64,000 nt of DNA from DASSBR01 sp035708085 (GTDB lineage: Bacteria > Pseudomonadota > Gammaproteobacteria > Natronospirales > DASSBR01): NCBI GenBank assembly GCA_035708085.1, contig DASSTE010000002.1:1-64000 (forward strand), given 5' to 3'. Made by a program: the position numbers and the translations under genes. Positions 57,547-64,000 of this stretch are shown here, piece after piece. The notes under the pieces are model-generated. The model made no database searches. It was given only the letters and a program-made list of their open reading frames with translations, and was not told where the DNA came from. The stretch's first letter is position 1, and every line of letters begins with the position of its first letter.

Positions 57547-58510
57547 AAAATCGCTCCTTTACTCGCAAAGCCCGTAGGCGCTGGAACACACTTTTGTGTC
57601 TTGATGAATTCTCAATAGGTCGAATTTCTTGCCCGCCGCGTGACGTTTTCGACCACTTTACCGCCGCGCGTACGCCATGACTTTGCAGGTAGCTTTCCCG
57701 ATCGCCATCGAATTTGTCGCGCGTCGCGAAAAAGGTGGCACAGCCGCGCTTGGCAACTTCAAATACGAGCGCTTCCCATCGCTCAATGCGGTCAATATGC
57801 TCCGGAAACCGCTGGCTGATCGCCAGTAATTCATCCTTCGCACAGTTGATGCACGGCATGCACCCGACGCGATTCATGCCCATCGTGTACAGCGGATTCG
57901 GCTTGACGCCGAAGCGCCAGTGCATCGCGAACACGTCGTCGACCTTCCAGTGCAGCAACGGCCTGAACGCCCAGACGCCAAAGCCGCCCAGGTCCTCGGT
58001 CATGCGTAGCTTGGCGCGCCGCGCTGATTCATCCGCGCGTACGCCCTGCCAGCTCCAGACGGTCCGGTCTCGCGCGCAAAATTCCATCTGGTAGGCGCCG
58101 AGCGGCCTCGTCTTCAATTCCTGCGTGCAGAATTGCGCCTTGCGGGACGGGAACCGGCCTTTGAGGATGCACAGATCGAGATACGGATTGCCGGTCGCCT
58201 GCGTTAGCTCGATCGCTTCCTCGACATGCGCCGCCGAGACGCCATCGGTGGGCCAGTGCTCGCGGATATACTCGCGTCGGCGCTCGAACTTGTCGGAGAA
58301 ATCGGCGCGAAGGGTGTCGATGCCGACGCCGGTGCGCCCGCGCAGCCATTCGTCGAGGTAATTGACGTACGCATAGGTCAGCGGATGCTCATTGCCGGTA
58401 TCGGCGAAAACGAACCGCAGGTTTTCGGTGCCGTGATGGATCGCCAGCAGGGCGGTCGCGGTGGAATCCTTGCCGCCGCTCAGGCTGACGATGTTGACGT
58501 TGCCCTCCAT
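57530..58510 (-). CDS. PP-loop ATPase of the PAPS-reductase/DndC type
   Basis: 326 aa. N-terminal SLSGGKDSTATALLA is the PP-loop. FVFADTGNEHPLTYAYV follows, then CTQELKTRPLGAYQ, WSWQGVRADESARRAK (R-x-D-E) and GCMPCINCAKDEL with paired cysteines. The family includes PAPS reductases and DndC sulphur-transfer proteins. No DndB, D or E partners are seen, so DNA phosphorothioation cannot be claimed. It overlaps SSB by 17 nt and is co-expressed with replication genes. Confidence 0.82.
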   Translation of the reverse strand: MEGNVNIVSLSGGKDSTATALLAIHHGTENLRFVFADTGNEHPLTYAYVNYLDEWLRGRTGVGIDTLRADFSDKFERRREYIREHWPTDGVSAAHVEEAIELTQATGNPYLDLCILKGRFPSRKAQFCTQELKTRPLGAYQMEFCARDRTVWSWQGVRADESARRAKLRMTEDLGGFGVWAFRPLLHWKVDDVFAMHWRFGVKPNPLYTMGMNRVGCMPCINCAKDELLAISQRFPEHIDRIERWEALVFEVAKRGCATFFATRDKFDGDRESYLQSHGVRAAVKWSKTSRGGQEIRPIENSSRHKSVFQRLRALRVKERFYGTRH

Positions 58511-58512
58511 GC

Positions 58513-58938
58513 TCAGTGCAGCCCCAGCGGAAAGCCGCCCAGGTCCGTCTGAACATACATCGGCCGATCATCATCGATGCCGACAACCCCCTCGCCTAAA
58601 CACGTCTGGCACATCCCTTCGTGGCCGCATTCGCTGCACTCGGTTTCGCCTTCACCATAGCAGTCATCGCACTCGACGCCCTGTCGCCATTTAATGCCGT
58701 ACACCTTGCCGAGCGGCGACTTCATGAAAACGTCGATGGCGTAGTCGGCATCACCCCGTTCAATGCCATCCGGAAACAATTCCCCCTGCTTCGCTGCCAT
58801 TCGGCATGCCTGTTCTTCAATGGCGTTCAGCAAGCCAAAGTCGCCTTTCTGCCAGCGCCGCAAGCCCATTCTCTTGGCGCGCGGAAGCAGGCGAGCCAAC
58901 CTCTCCGGCGTCATCGGCCGCTTGCGTCTGAGGATCAT
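58513..58938 (-). CDS. Protein with DnaJ-type zinc-finger repeats
   Basis: 141 aa. The helical N-terminal half (RLLPRAKRMGLRRWQKGDFG) is followed by CDDCYGEGETECSECGHEGM then CQTCLGEG, three CxxCxGxG-like units as in DnaJ zinc centres. ATGA overlap with the winged-helix gene. A role in protein assembly at replication or in Red/Rec-type functions is possible. Specific function unknown. Confidence 0.65.
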   Translation of the reverse strand: MILRRKRPMTPERLARLLPRAKRMGLRRWQKGDFGLLNAIEEQACRMAAKQGELFPDGIERGDADYAIDVFMKSPLGKVYGIKWRQGVECDDCYGEGETECSECGHEGMCQTCLGEGVVGIDDDRPMYVQTDLGGFPLGLH

Positions 58939-59234
58939 GCGGCCACCTTCACTTTCGCCCGGATCGCCCGCGGCCGGTACACCCGATGCACCAGCGCCTT
59001 GGTAATCGGGCAGCGCGTCTGCTCGACTTCCCGGTGCACGAACTTGCGATCCACCAGCTCATTGAGGCGCCCGGAAACGGAATTGGCCCGCATGCCGGTC
59101 AGCTGTTCGAGTTGCGCCTGCGTGTATTTCCGGCCAGGCTTCATCGCTTTCAGAATCTTGAGCGCCGTCGTCGGGCCTCTGCCGCTGCGATAAAGCGTCT
59201 GATACGCCAGTAAACTGGTGTCCTGAATTGCCAT
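58935..59234 (-). CDS. Winged-helix DNA-binding protein
   Basis: 99 aa. GPTTALKILKAMKPGRKYTQ, AQLEQLTGMRANSVSGRLNE and LVDRKFVHREV form a typical winged helix with the recognition helix around MRANSVSGRLNEL. The basic C-terminus (YRPRAIRAKVKVAA) adds DNA contact. It is likely a regulator of the early operon or a replication accessory factor. Confidence 0.68.
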   Translation of the reverse strand: MAIQDTSLLAYQTLYRSGRGPTTALKILKAMKPGRKYTQAQLEQLTGMRANSVSGRLNELVDRKFVHREVEQTRCPITKALVHRVYRPRAIRAKVKVAA

Positions 59235-59243
59235 TGGTTTCTC

Positions 59244-60113
59244 CTATCCCACTCGTTCGAACGCCGCCAGGCTGTATTCCAGCGGCAGGTAAGACTCCAA
59301 CCCGTGTGACGCGGCCCAGCGGGCGATTTCCCGCGGCGGTACGAACGTCATGGAGGTGAAGCCGAGGTCGGACACCAGCTTGTCCCATGCCCATTTCTGC
59401 AAATGGCTCAGGCGCTGCGTGTCGAAAAAGTCTTTACCGCCGACGGCGGACTCGCCGGATTGGTGCTGCAGATGATGGTGCTTGTCGCAGCCGGCGATGG
59501 CGCTGTATTCGGGCTTGTGCGAACCGCCGGCGCCGTTGGCGATGCGGCGCACGTGCATCGGCACGATGTCGCCGTGGTGCGGCCCGTACTCCCTAGCGCT
59601 GACGCAACACGGCTGCGCTTTCAGCCAATCCAGATATTCGTCATCGGTCCCGACCGCGCGCCAGACCTTCTCGCTGCGGAAAAACGACGAACGCCACAGC
59701 GCCTGCGCGTCCGCGGAATGCGGCCCCTTCTGCTTCTTCCGGCCGACGTCCCGGCCGTCCGCATCCTGCACCAGCCGCACGCGCACGTGCGCGCGCCGCT
59801 CCAGATAACGGCTCAAGCCGAGCGCGGTAATCATGTCCGCAGCTTCGCCGTTCTCGCCGAAGAACACCGCGACCATGCCGGTCAGGCTCGGCTCCGGCCG
59901 GCGGATGTACGCATCGAAACCGGCATCCTGCTGATCGTCGAAATCCATCTCGACCGACACCAGCGCATCCTGGTAGAACGTGCGGCCCAGGCTCATCACG
60001 GCGTCGGCGTCCGGGCCGTTTTCAGCGAACAGCTGCGCCTTAACGCCGGTGGCGAGCGGTTTCGGACGGCGCACGAAGGCGCCGAACTCGGCGATGATCG
60101 GATGCTCGCTCAT
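59244..60113 (-). CDS. Duplicated-domain protein with C-terminal HNH-like nuclease
   Basis: 289 aa. Residues about 10-60 and 65-115 are an internal repeat (FGAFVRRPKPLATGVKAQLF / FDAYIRRPEPSLTGMVAVFF, then ENGPDADAVMSLG / ENGEAADMITALG). The C-terminal part has AQPCCVSAREYGPHHGD, HVRRIANGAGGSHKPEYSAI and GCDKHHHLQHQ, matching DUF968/Ref-type HNH nucleases. It may process recombination or replication intermediates. The repeats have no family that I recognise. Confidence 0.68.
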   Translation of the reverse strand: MSEHPIIAEFGAFVRRPKPLATGVKAQLFAENGPDADAVMSLGRTFYQDALVSVEMDFDDQQDAGFDAYIRRPEPSLTGMVAVFFGENGEAADMITALGLSRYLERRAHVRVRLVQDADGRDVGRKKQKGPHSADAQALWRSSFFRSEKVWRAVGTDDEYLDWLKAQPCCVSAREYGPHHGDIVPMHVRRIANGAGGSHKPEYSAIAGCDKHHHLQHQSGESAVGGKDFFDTQRLSHLQKWAWDKLVSDLGFTSMTFVPPREIARWAASHGLESYLPLEYSLAAFERVG

Positions 60114-60340
60114 CTAAACCCGCCGTTTGACAGGATTTTGTCAACGCAGCGGCCATATTTGTACACACGACTGACCGGTAGCGGAGCCACCTGCAGGATT
60201 CGCCTTCTGCGACAGTTCGGACACTCACCTTGGAGCAGGTGGTGATCCACGACGCCGCACCATTCACAGCGCCCGATACACTCCTGTTGAGCGTCGCCGG
60301 ATTGCGCATCAAGCGGCGCGATATTCAAAGCAGCATTCAT
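60110..60340 (-). CDS. Small zinc-ribbon protein
   Basis: 76 aa. GRCEWCGVVDHHLLQGECPN-CRRR provides two CxxC pairs in one ribbon. A 4-nt overlap on either side. Such ribbons may be nucleic-acid or protein adaptors. Function unknown. Confidence 0.65.
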   Translation of the reverse strand: MNAALNIAPLDAQSGDAQQECIGRCEWCGVVDHHLLQGECPNCRRRRILQVAPLPVSRVYKYGRCVDKILSNGGFR

Positions 60341-60522
60341 CGCTTACCCTCCAATTCCAACCGGTCTTCCGGATAATTGACGATGAACGGCGGGTACCGA
60401 TGCGCGACGCGCACCTGGAACCAGCCGTTATTCGGTTTGCGGCCGATCACGCGGCCGGTGGCGCGGTGATTGCCGTACCGGTCCTTGCAGATCACCTGGT
60501 CGCCTGTCTGGATTTCACCCAT
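60337..60522 (-). CDS. Small KOW/SH3-like protein
   Basis: 61 aa, with GGAGG before the ATG. GDQVICKDRYGNHRATGRVI and GWFQVRVAHRYPPFIV look like a small barrel. It is coupled to the zinc-ribbon gene. Function unknown. Confidence 0.6.
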   Translation of the reverse strand: MGEIQTGDQVICKDRYGNHRATGRVIGRKPNNGWFQVRVAHRYPPFIVNYPEDRLELEGKR

Positions 60523-60524
60523 GG

Positions 60525-61043
60525 CTAATCCTCCGTTCTCACAGCGGCTACAAACGCTTGCAATTCGTCGGAGTACGCGCCGTAGCGCGAGACCGTGTCG
60601 GTAAATTCCTCAATGTCGTGGCCGATCAAGGCCCAGACCGGCCGGCCTTCTTCGTCGAAGCGCAGTTCGCCCTCGCGATCCATGTCGTGGATCATGTGCT
60701 TCATTTCGTGGTACACGAGGATTTCGCGCTGGCGATCACTGCACTCGGTCCAGAATTCCATGTCGAGCGTGACCAGAAAGTCCGGCATCCGCTCCAACGT
60801 GCGCTCGAGCATCCAGACAAAGACGCCGCGCAACTTGCCTTGCACTACCGGCAGGTGGCAGGCGCCCAACACCTGCTTTTTCGCCTGCATGACCGGCGCG
60901 GCCGCAATCAGGAAATCGACTACCGCTTCGCCTTCGGCCAGATGCGCGAATTCCGGCAACTGCACCAGCCGGTCGTAGATCACGTACGGCGACAGATCGC
61001 CGTCTTTGGCCGGGATGATGAAGGGCGCTTGCGCGTCAGCCAC
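60525..61043 (-). CDS. Putative phage metallopeptidase (HExxH)
   Basis: 172 aa from GTG 61043, overlapping the VRR-NUC stop by 8 nt. ILVYHEMKHMIHDMDREGEL carries HEMKH, the zinc HExxH. WALIGHDIEEFTDTVSRYG follows with a likely third ligand (E or H). It matches the putative phage metallopeptidase family (PF18894 type), a frequent early-region gene. Target unknown. Confidence 0.75.
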   Translation of the reverse strand: MADAQAPFIIPAKDGDLSPYVIYDRLVQLPEFAHLAEGEAVVDFLIAAAPVMQAKKQVLGACHLPVVQGKLRGVFVWMLERTLERMPDFLVTLDMEFWTECSDRQREILVYHEMKHMIHDMDREGELRFDEEGRPVWALIGHDIEEFTDTVSRYGAYSDELQAFVAAVRTED

Positions 61044-61464
61044 GGCGCACCCCCATGTTGTAATAATCCAGAATCGCGGCCATCGCCTCACGCTCGCCGC
61101 GGCATAGCACCGCCTCGTAGCCCTGCGTGCGCATCGCCGCGATCCAGCCCCATTGCGCCGGCGTGACCGCTGCGTCGTGCGGCTTGGCCGCCTTCATTTC
61201 GATCCACAGGCCGTGGAATTGGCCGCGCGGCACCGGCACGAAGATGTCGGACACACCTTCCTGCGCGCCTTCGGCCTTAAGCTGCCCCCAGCGTTTCGCG
61301 CGCTGCAATTTGTCGCCCTGCAGATACGCGCCGTTCGGAATCGCGAAGGCGTGTTCGAGACCCGGCAGCAGGTTCCCCTGTTTGCGAATCCAGCGGAACA
61401 GCGCCCGCTGCGCATGCGACTCGCGATGCTTCGGGCCGGCGGCTTTCACGGCGGCGCGTTGCAT
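61036..61464 (-). CDS. VRR-NUC endonuclease
   Basis: 142 aa from ATG 61464 (TGATG); GTG 61467 is an alternative. ESHAQRALFRWIRKQGNLLP, AEGAQEGVSDIFVPVPRG, LWIEMKAAKPHDAAVTPAQW and GYEAVLCRGEREA give the catalytic D and ExK with the Q motif of VRR-NUC enzymes. It cuts branched or nicked DNA during replication or recombination. Confidence 0.85.
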   Translation of the reverse strand: MQRAAVKAAGPKHRESHAQRALFRWIRKQGNLLPGLEHAFAIPNGAYLQGDKLQRAKRWGQLKAEGAQEGVSDIFVPVPRGQFHGLWIEMKAAKPHDAAVTPAQWGWIAAMRTQGYEAVLCRGEREAMAAILDYYNMGVRRG

Positions 61465-61958
61465 CACGCAGCCCTCACCAGAGCCAGGCCCGGCGCGCGC
61501 GTGAACTTGAGCGGCTTGCGCGCCTGGTGCGCCAGCGACAGCACCGCCTCCAGCGTGTTGGCGACATTCGGAACGATGATTTCGCGCCGCGCGCGACGCT
61601 CGACGGTCGCGATCCGGGCGGTATAGAGCGCCGGCAGATGCACCGGCGGTCGGCCCTTGGCATTGCGGCCCAACTTCCACTCGCGTCCACGGTTGTAGCA
61701 GCTCACGCAGATACGCCCGTCGATGAAGCGCCGCGGCGACCGATGGCAGCGCGCGCAGATGCTTTCCGCCGGCAACCGGCCGTGCGCGTCTTCCGGCGCG
61801 TGGCCGGCATGGCGCGCGCCGATTTCGCAGCCGCGGCAGGGAAATAGCCGGTCGTCCGGCTCGGCGCGCTGCGCCTTGTTCCACATCGCCGCACACGACG
61901 ACGGCATTAGCCGCAGGTTGCCGGCGTGGCGCGGGCAGGTGAATAACTCGACGGTCAT
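61464..61958 (-). CDS. Cysteine-rich zinc protein, unknown
   Basis: 164 aa from ATG 61958 (ATGA). Cysteine clusters FTCPRHAGN, SSCAAMW, FPCRGCEIG and ICARCHRSPRRFIDGRICVS-CYNR suggest two zinc ribbons, the last with a typical CxxC...CxxC layout. The C-terminal half is basic. It lies between replication and nuclease genes. Function unknown. Confidence 0.65.
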   Translation of the reverse strand: MTVELFTCPRHAGNLRLMPSSCAAMWNKAQRAEPDDRLFPCRGCEIGARHAGHAPEDAHGRLPAESICARCHRSPRRFIDGRICVSCYNRGREWKLGRNAKGRPPVHLPALYTARIATVERRARREIIVPNVANTLEAVLSLAHQARKPLKFTRAPGLALVRAA

Positions 61959-62596
61959 GACGCCCTCCCGATTGCGCGCACGGCCTGCTGGCCTATTTCC
62001 GCGGCTGTCGTCGTCTGCAACCGCGCGCGACGCGACCCGCCGGCCAGCACCGCTTGCGCATCGCGCGGATTGCCCACCAGCACGGGCGGCGCGATGCGCT
62101 GGTTCGCCTCGGCGTTCCGGTGCTCTGCCAACCCGATCAAGTGACGCGGATAGTCGCGGCAACCGGTCAGCAGATAGCCGCGGTATCGCTGTTCGAATTC
62201 GCGCGCCTTGAACGGCGTCTCGTCGTCCGTTATCTCGCCGAGCGCGATCCAGCCGCCCATATCAGCCAATACCGCATGGATCACCGAATCGTCGAATACA
62301 ACGGATTGCCACGGCCCGACCCGCTTCACGGCACCGATCACTTTCGACCAGGCGGTCATAGCGCGCGTGGCGGTATTGCCCGCGATGTGGCGTTCAATGT
62401 CGGCCGGCTTCGGGAAAAACTGTCCCTGGTCCGGATCCCGGACATGGTTATTCGCGGCGCGACGAATGTCGTCGATGTCGTGACGTTCGAGCGCGCGCCA
62501 GTACAAATCCAGCAGCGCCGACGAAATATCCTTGCCGTATAGCTCGCCGATACCGCGCAGAATCACCTTGAACGTCTCTGCATCGTCGCCGTTCAC
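61955..62596 (-). CDS. Replication accessory protein, DUF6475-like
   Basis: 213 aa from GTG 62596 (GTGA). GELYGKDISSALLDLYWRAL at the start and GQFFPKPADIERHIAG are typical of phage helicase-loader-like proteins. TAWSKVIGAVKRVGPWQSVV then FDDSVIHAVLADMGGWIALG and FKAREFEQRYRGYL match what I recall as DUF6475. It occupies the position of lambda P after O and probably helps load host helicase. Confidence 0.7.
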   Translation of the reverse strand: MNGDDAETFKVILRGIGELYGKDISSALLDLYWRALERHDIDDIRRAANNHVRDPDQGQFFPKPADIERHIAGNTATRAMTAWSKVIGAVKRVGPWQSVVFDDSVIHAVLADMGGWIALGEITDDETPFKAREFEQRYRGYLLTGCRDYPRHLIGLAEHRNAEANQRIAPPVLVGNPRDAQAVLAGGSRRARLQTTTAAEIGQQAVRAIGRAS

Positions 62597-63381
62597 TGAG
62601 TCACCTCGGGCGGTTGCCAGTCGTGCAGGGTTTGCGCGTTGCGCTCGGCGCGGCGGCCGTCGGGTGAACGCGGCGCAGGCGGATTGTGGTAGTGGCGGAT
62701 GAAGCGATCGATGTGATCGCCGTCGCGGAGAATCAACGTCAGTTCGTCGTAACGCTGACCACGGTCGTTGTCGCCAGCATTGAAGGGGGTCTTCGCGCAA
62801 CCCTCGATCGCCTGGCGAAGCTGTTCCGGGGTATAACCGTGTTCACGCGCTTTGCGAATTGCTTTTCGCCGCACGTCGTCGAGCTTGGCTTGAGGATGGT
62901 TCATTACCTCGCGCCAGTGCTCGAAGATGCCGCGCGGACTATCGCGGTCGGCGCCAGCCGACGTATTTGTCTCTCTGTCTCTGTCTCTGTCTCTGTCTCT
63001 GTCTCTGTCTCTGTCTCTGTCTCTGTCTCTGTCTCTGGGAGTAGCGTCTTGCTCGCCATCCGATAGCAACTCGCTATCATCTTGCGGACGCTCTGCTACA
63101 TCATTGATTTTGATTATGAATCCGGAATGTTCAAGCAACTCAAGATCGACCGGTTCCGTGGCGTGTAGCGTGCGGCCAATCCATTCAGGATCGTACGGTA
63201 GGCAGTTGTTATGCTGGCTCGCGAGCAGCCAAATCATTACAAGGTGCAACTTGCTAGCATCCGGCAAGCAGGTGAATTCGTAGTTGTTCAACAGGTCGAC
63301 ATAGAGCTTGATCCAGGGCGGTCGGCGATCCTTGTAATGCTGAAACCGTTCAAGGTTTTTGACGCGAAATCTCGCCGTCAT
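62593..63381 (-). CDS. Replication initiation protein (lambda O/DnaT-like)
   Basis: 262 aa from ATG 63381; TTG codons at 63390 and 63387 lie too close to the AGGGGAG site. The N-terminal half (ERFQHYKDRRPPWIKLYVDL, SKLHLVMIWLLASQHNNCLP) is the winged-helix type DNA-binding domain of phage O-like proteins. A pure (RD)n linker of about 22 residues follows, encoded by an 11-copy hexanucleotide repeat. The C-terminal half (HWREVMNHPQAKLDDVRRKA) is DnaT/O-like. It should bind the origin, which in such phages often lies within this gene. Confidence 0.8.
   Translation of the reverse strand: MTARFRVKNLERFQHYKDRRPPWIKLYVDLLNNYEFTCLPDASKLHLVMIWLLASQHNNCLPYDPEWIGRTLHATEPVDLELLEHSGFIIKINDVAERPQDDSELLSDGEQDATPRDRDRDRDRDRDRDRDRDRDRETNTSAGADRDSPRGIFEHWREVMNHPQAKLDDVRRKAIRKAREHGYTPEQLRQAIEGCAKTPFNAGDNDRGQRYDELTLILRDGDHIDRFIRHYHNPPAPRSPDGRRAERNAQTLHDWQPPEVTQ
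62972..63037 (+). repeat. (TCTCTG)11 microsatellite inside replication gene
   Basis: Eleven exact copies of TCTCTG (minus strand CAGAGA) encode alternating Arg-Asp. Unit length 6 keeps frame, so copy-number change alters linker length by two residues per unit. Confidence 0.95.
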
Positions 63382-63439
63382 TGCCAACAATCTCCCCTAA
63401 AGCACTGGAATCTAGGGAAAATGCCTATATACTTAGCCT

Positions 63440-63456
63440 TGTAAGATGTGCTTACA
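63440..63456 (-). promoter_or_regulatory. Repressor operator at replication-operon promoter
   Basis: TGTAAGATGTGCTTACA, a perfect copy of the operator arms. A leftward -10-like TATATA lies at 63431-63426, with a weak -35 inside the operator. It controls the replication operon from 63381. The interval 63391-63522 holds no gene. Confidence 0.75.
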
Positions 63457-63522
63457 TTGTGGGCCGAATTTCGCATGTGACGTAAATCTCGCATGACAAA
63501 ACGACGAAAAAGTGACTCCGGC

Positions 63523-63783
63523 TTACGCCGCATCGAGTGCTGCATTCAGCGTCGGCACGGTTGCGCCCGGTCCCCAGTGATCGGGGCGCATGTCGTGCAG
63601 CGTCAACGCCAGGCCGCGCTCTTTGGCCTTGATCGCCAACTCCAGCGCGCGATCCTTCGGGACGTAACGCCACTGCGAGACAGCCTGAGAGGTAATGCCG
63701 AGCGCATCGGCCACGGCGCCGACGCCGTCGAAAGCGTCGATTGCGGCTTGCTTGCCGGCGCGGAGCGCGGGTGAAACGTTCAT
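63523..63783 (-). CDS. Cro-like repressor
   Basis: 86 aa from ATG 63783. DAFDGVGAVADALGITSQAV then SQWRYVPKDRALEL is a Cro/YdaS helix-turn-helix with the recognition helix at SQAVSQW. It is divergent from the CI-like gene with an operator between. TACACT ends 8 nt before the ATG and TTGCAA lies 18 bp upstream, so the mRNA is probably leaderless. It should bind TGTAAG-N5-CTTACA and favour lytic growth. Confidence 0.82.
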   Translation of the reverse strand: MNVSPALRAGKQAAIDAFDGVGAVADALGITSQAVSQWRYVPKDRALELAIKAKERGLALTLHDMRPDHWGPGATVPTLNAALDAA

Positions 63784-63793
63784 GGAGCGAAAG

Positions 63794-63810
63794 TGTAAGC
63801 AATACTTACG
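63794..63810 (-). promoter_or_regulatory. Switch-region operator between cro and repressor
   Basis: TGTAAGCAATACTTACG lies in the -10/-35 spacer of the leftward cro promoter (TTGCAA at 63821-63816, TACACT at 63797-63792). TTGCAA is its own reverse complement and could also serve as -35 for the rightward repressor gene. Confidence 0.75.
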
Positions 63811-63866
63811 CACGATTGCAACAGGGTAATTGAAATTTACTTCGAGGAAGGAGCAGGAGAACTGCC

Positions 63867-64000
63867 ATGACCAAAGGAAAAAGGATCAAATTCGCGCGCA
63901 AGCGCGCCAAGTTGAGCCAACTGGAGATCGCCAAGCCCTGTGGGGTGGATCGCGGCACGGTGTCTCAATGGGAAAGCGGCAAGATCAAGAATGTGGCGCC
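63867..64000 (+). CDS. CI-like lysogeny repressor, partial
   Basis: 44 residues visible before the right edge. KRIKFARKRAKLSQLEIAKP then CGVDRGTVSQWESGK is a standard XRE/CI helix-turn-helix. GGAG-rich ribosome site 8-14 nt upstream of ATG 63867. Its position opposite Cro marks it as the maintenance repressor, expected to act on the same operators. The C-terminal dimerisation/peptidase part lies outside the window. Confidence 0.8.
   Translation, partial: MTKGKRIKFARKRAKLSQLEIAKPCGVDRGTVSQWESGKIKNVA

Noticed and set aside
57530..58510. A DNA phosphorothioation (Dnd) or BREX-like system
   Set aside because: Only a DndC-like PP-loop protein is present; no DndA, B, D or E or restriction partners are visible.
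62972..63037. Tandem repeat as a possible CRISPR or replication iteron array
   Set aside because: The units are contiguous hexamers without spacers and encode a simple RD linker; iterons are usually longer. Origin function remains possible for the gene but not on this evidence.

Overview
The window is almost the whole of a GC-rich temperate myovirus genome (a prophage or free phage). The signs are a contractile-tail set (sheath, tube, tape measure, hub, HxH-tipped spike), a GpA-type terminase, a divergent cro/repressor switch at the right edge, and no bacterial housekeeping genes. Base composition, codon choice and a host-type parS core fit a high-GC proteobacterial host, perhaps Burkholderiales. 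That host call is inference only. No integrase is visible; it may lie beyond the right edge.

Layout. Nearly everything is read on the minus strand, right to left. (1) 63.9-50.2 kb: repressor (plus strand) and Cro (minus), a lambda-O-like replication protein and its partner, VRR-NUC and HNH nucleases, metallopeptidase, PP-loop (PAPS-reductase-like) enzyme, SSB, DNA methyltransferases (one broken), a DnaN-like clamp, nucleotide-metabolism genes, and a run of three integron-type attC sites around small genes. (2) 50.2-48.3 kb: a plus-strand operon of small proteins ending in a KorA/TrfB-like regulator. (3) 48.2-36 kb: terminase subunits, two plus-strand genes, portal, membrane/lysis candidates, Mu-F-like minor head protein, and several putatively injected 'polyvalent' proteins (zeta-type kinase, pyrophosphatase-like domain). 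(4) 36-15 kb: a virion protein, phosphoesterase-like protein, two giant helicase proteins (a DarB-like 1852 aa and a 1752 aa). They are split by a plus-strand early island (21.0-26.1 kb) with peptide deformylase and a cytosine methyltransferase. (5) 15-0 kb: prohead protease, scaffold, major capsid, connectors, sheath, tube, frameshifted tail chaperone, tape measure, hub, spike.

Control. Two dispersed signals tie this together. A 17-bp element KGTCGTGACRNNAKNMT occurs ten times on the minus strand, always just upstream of late genes or transcription units, and looks like the late promoter. A 17-bp palindrome TGTAAG-N5-CTTACA occurs five times (plus two weaker copies) at cro, at the replication operon, at the clamp operon and at the promoters of both plus-strand early islands. 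It looks like the Cro/repressor operator. The clamp-operon control region also holds a perfect 14-bp parS core, GTTTCACGTGAAAC.

All functional calls come from reading motifs by eye. No database search was run.
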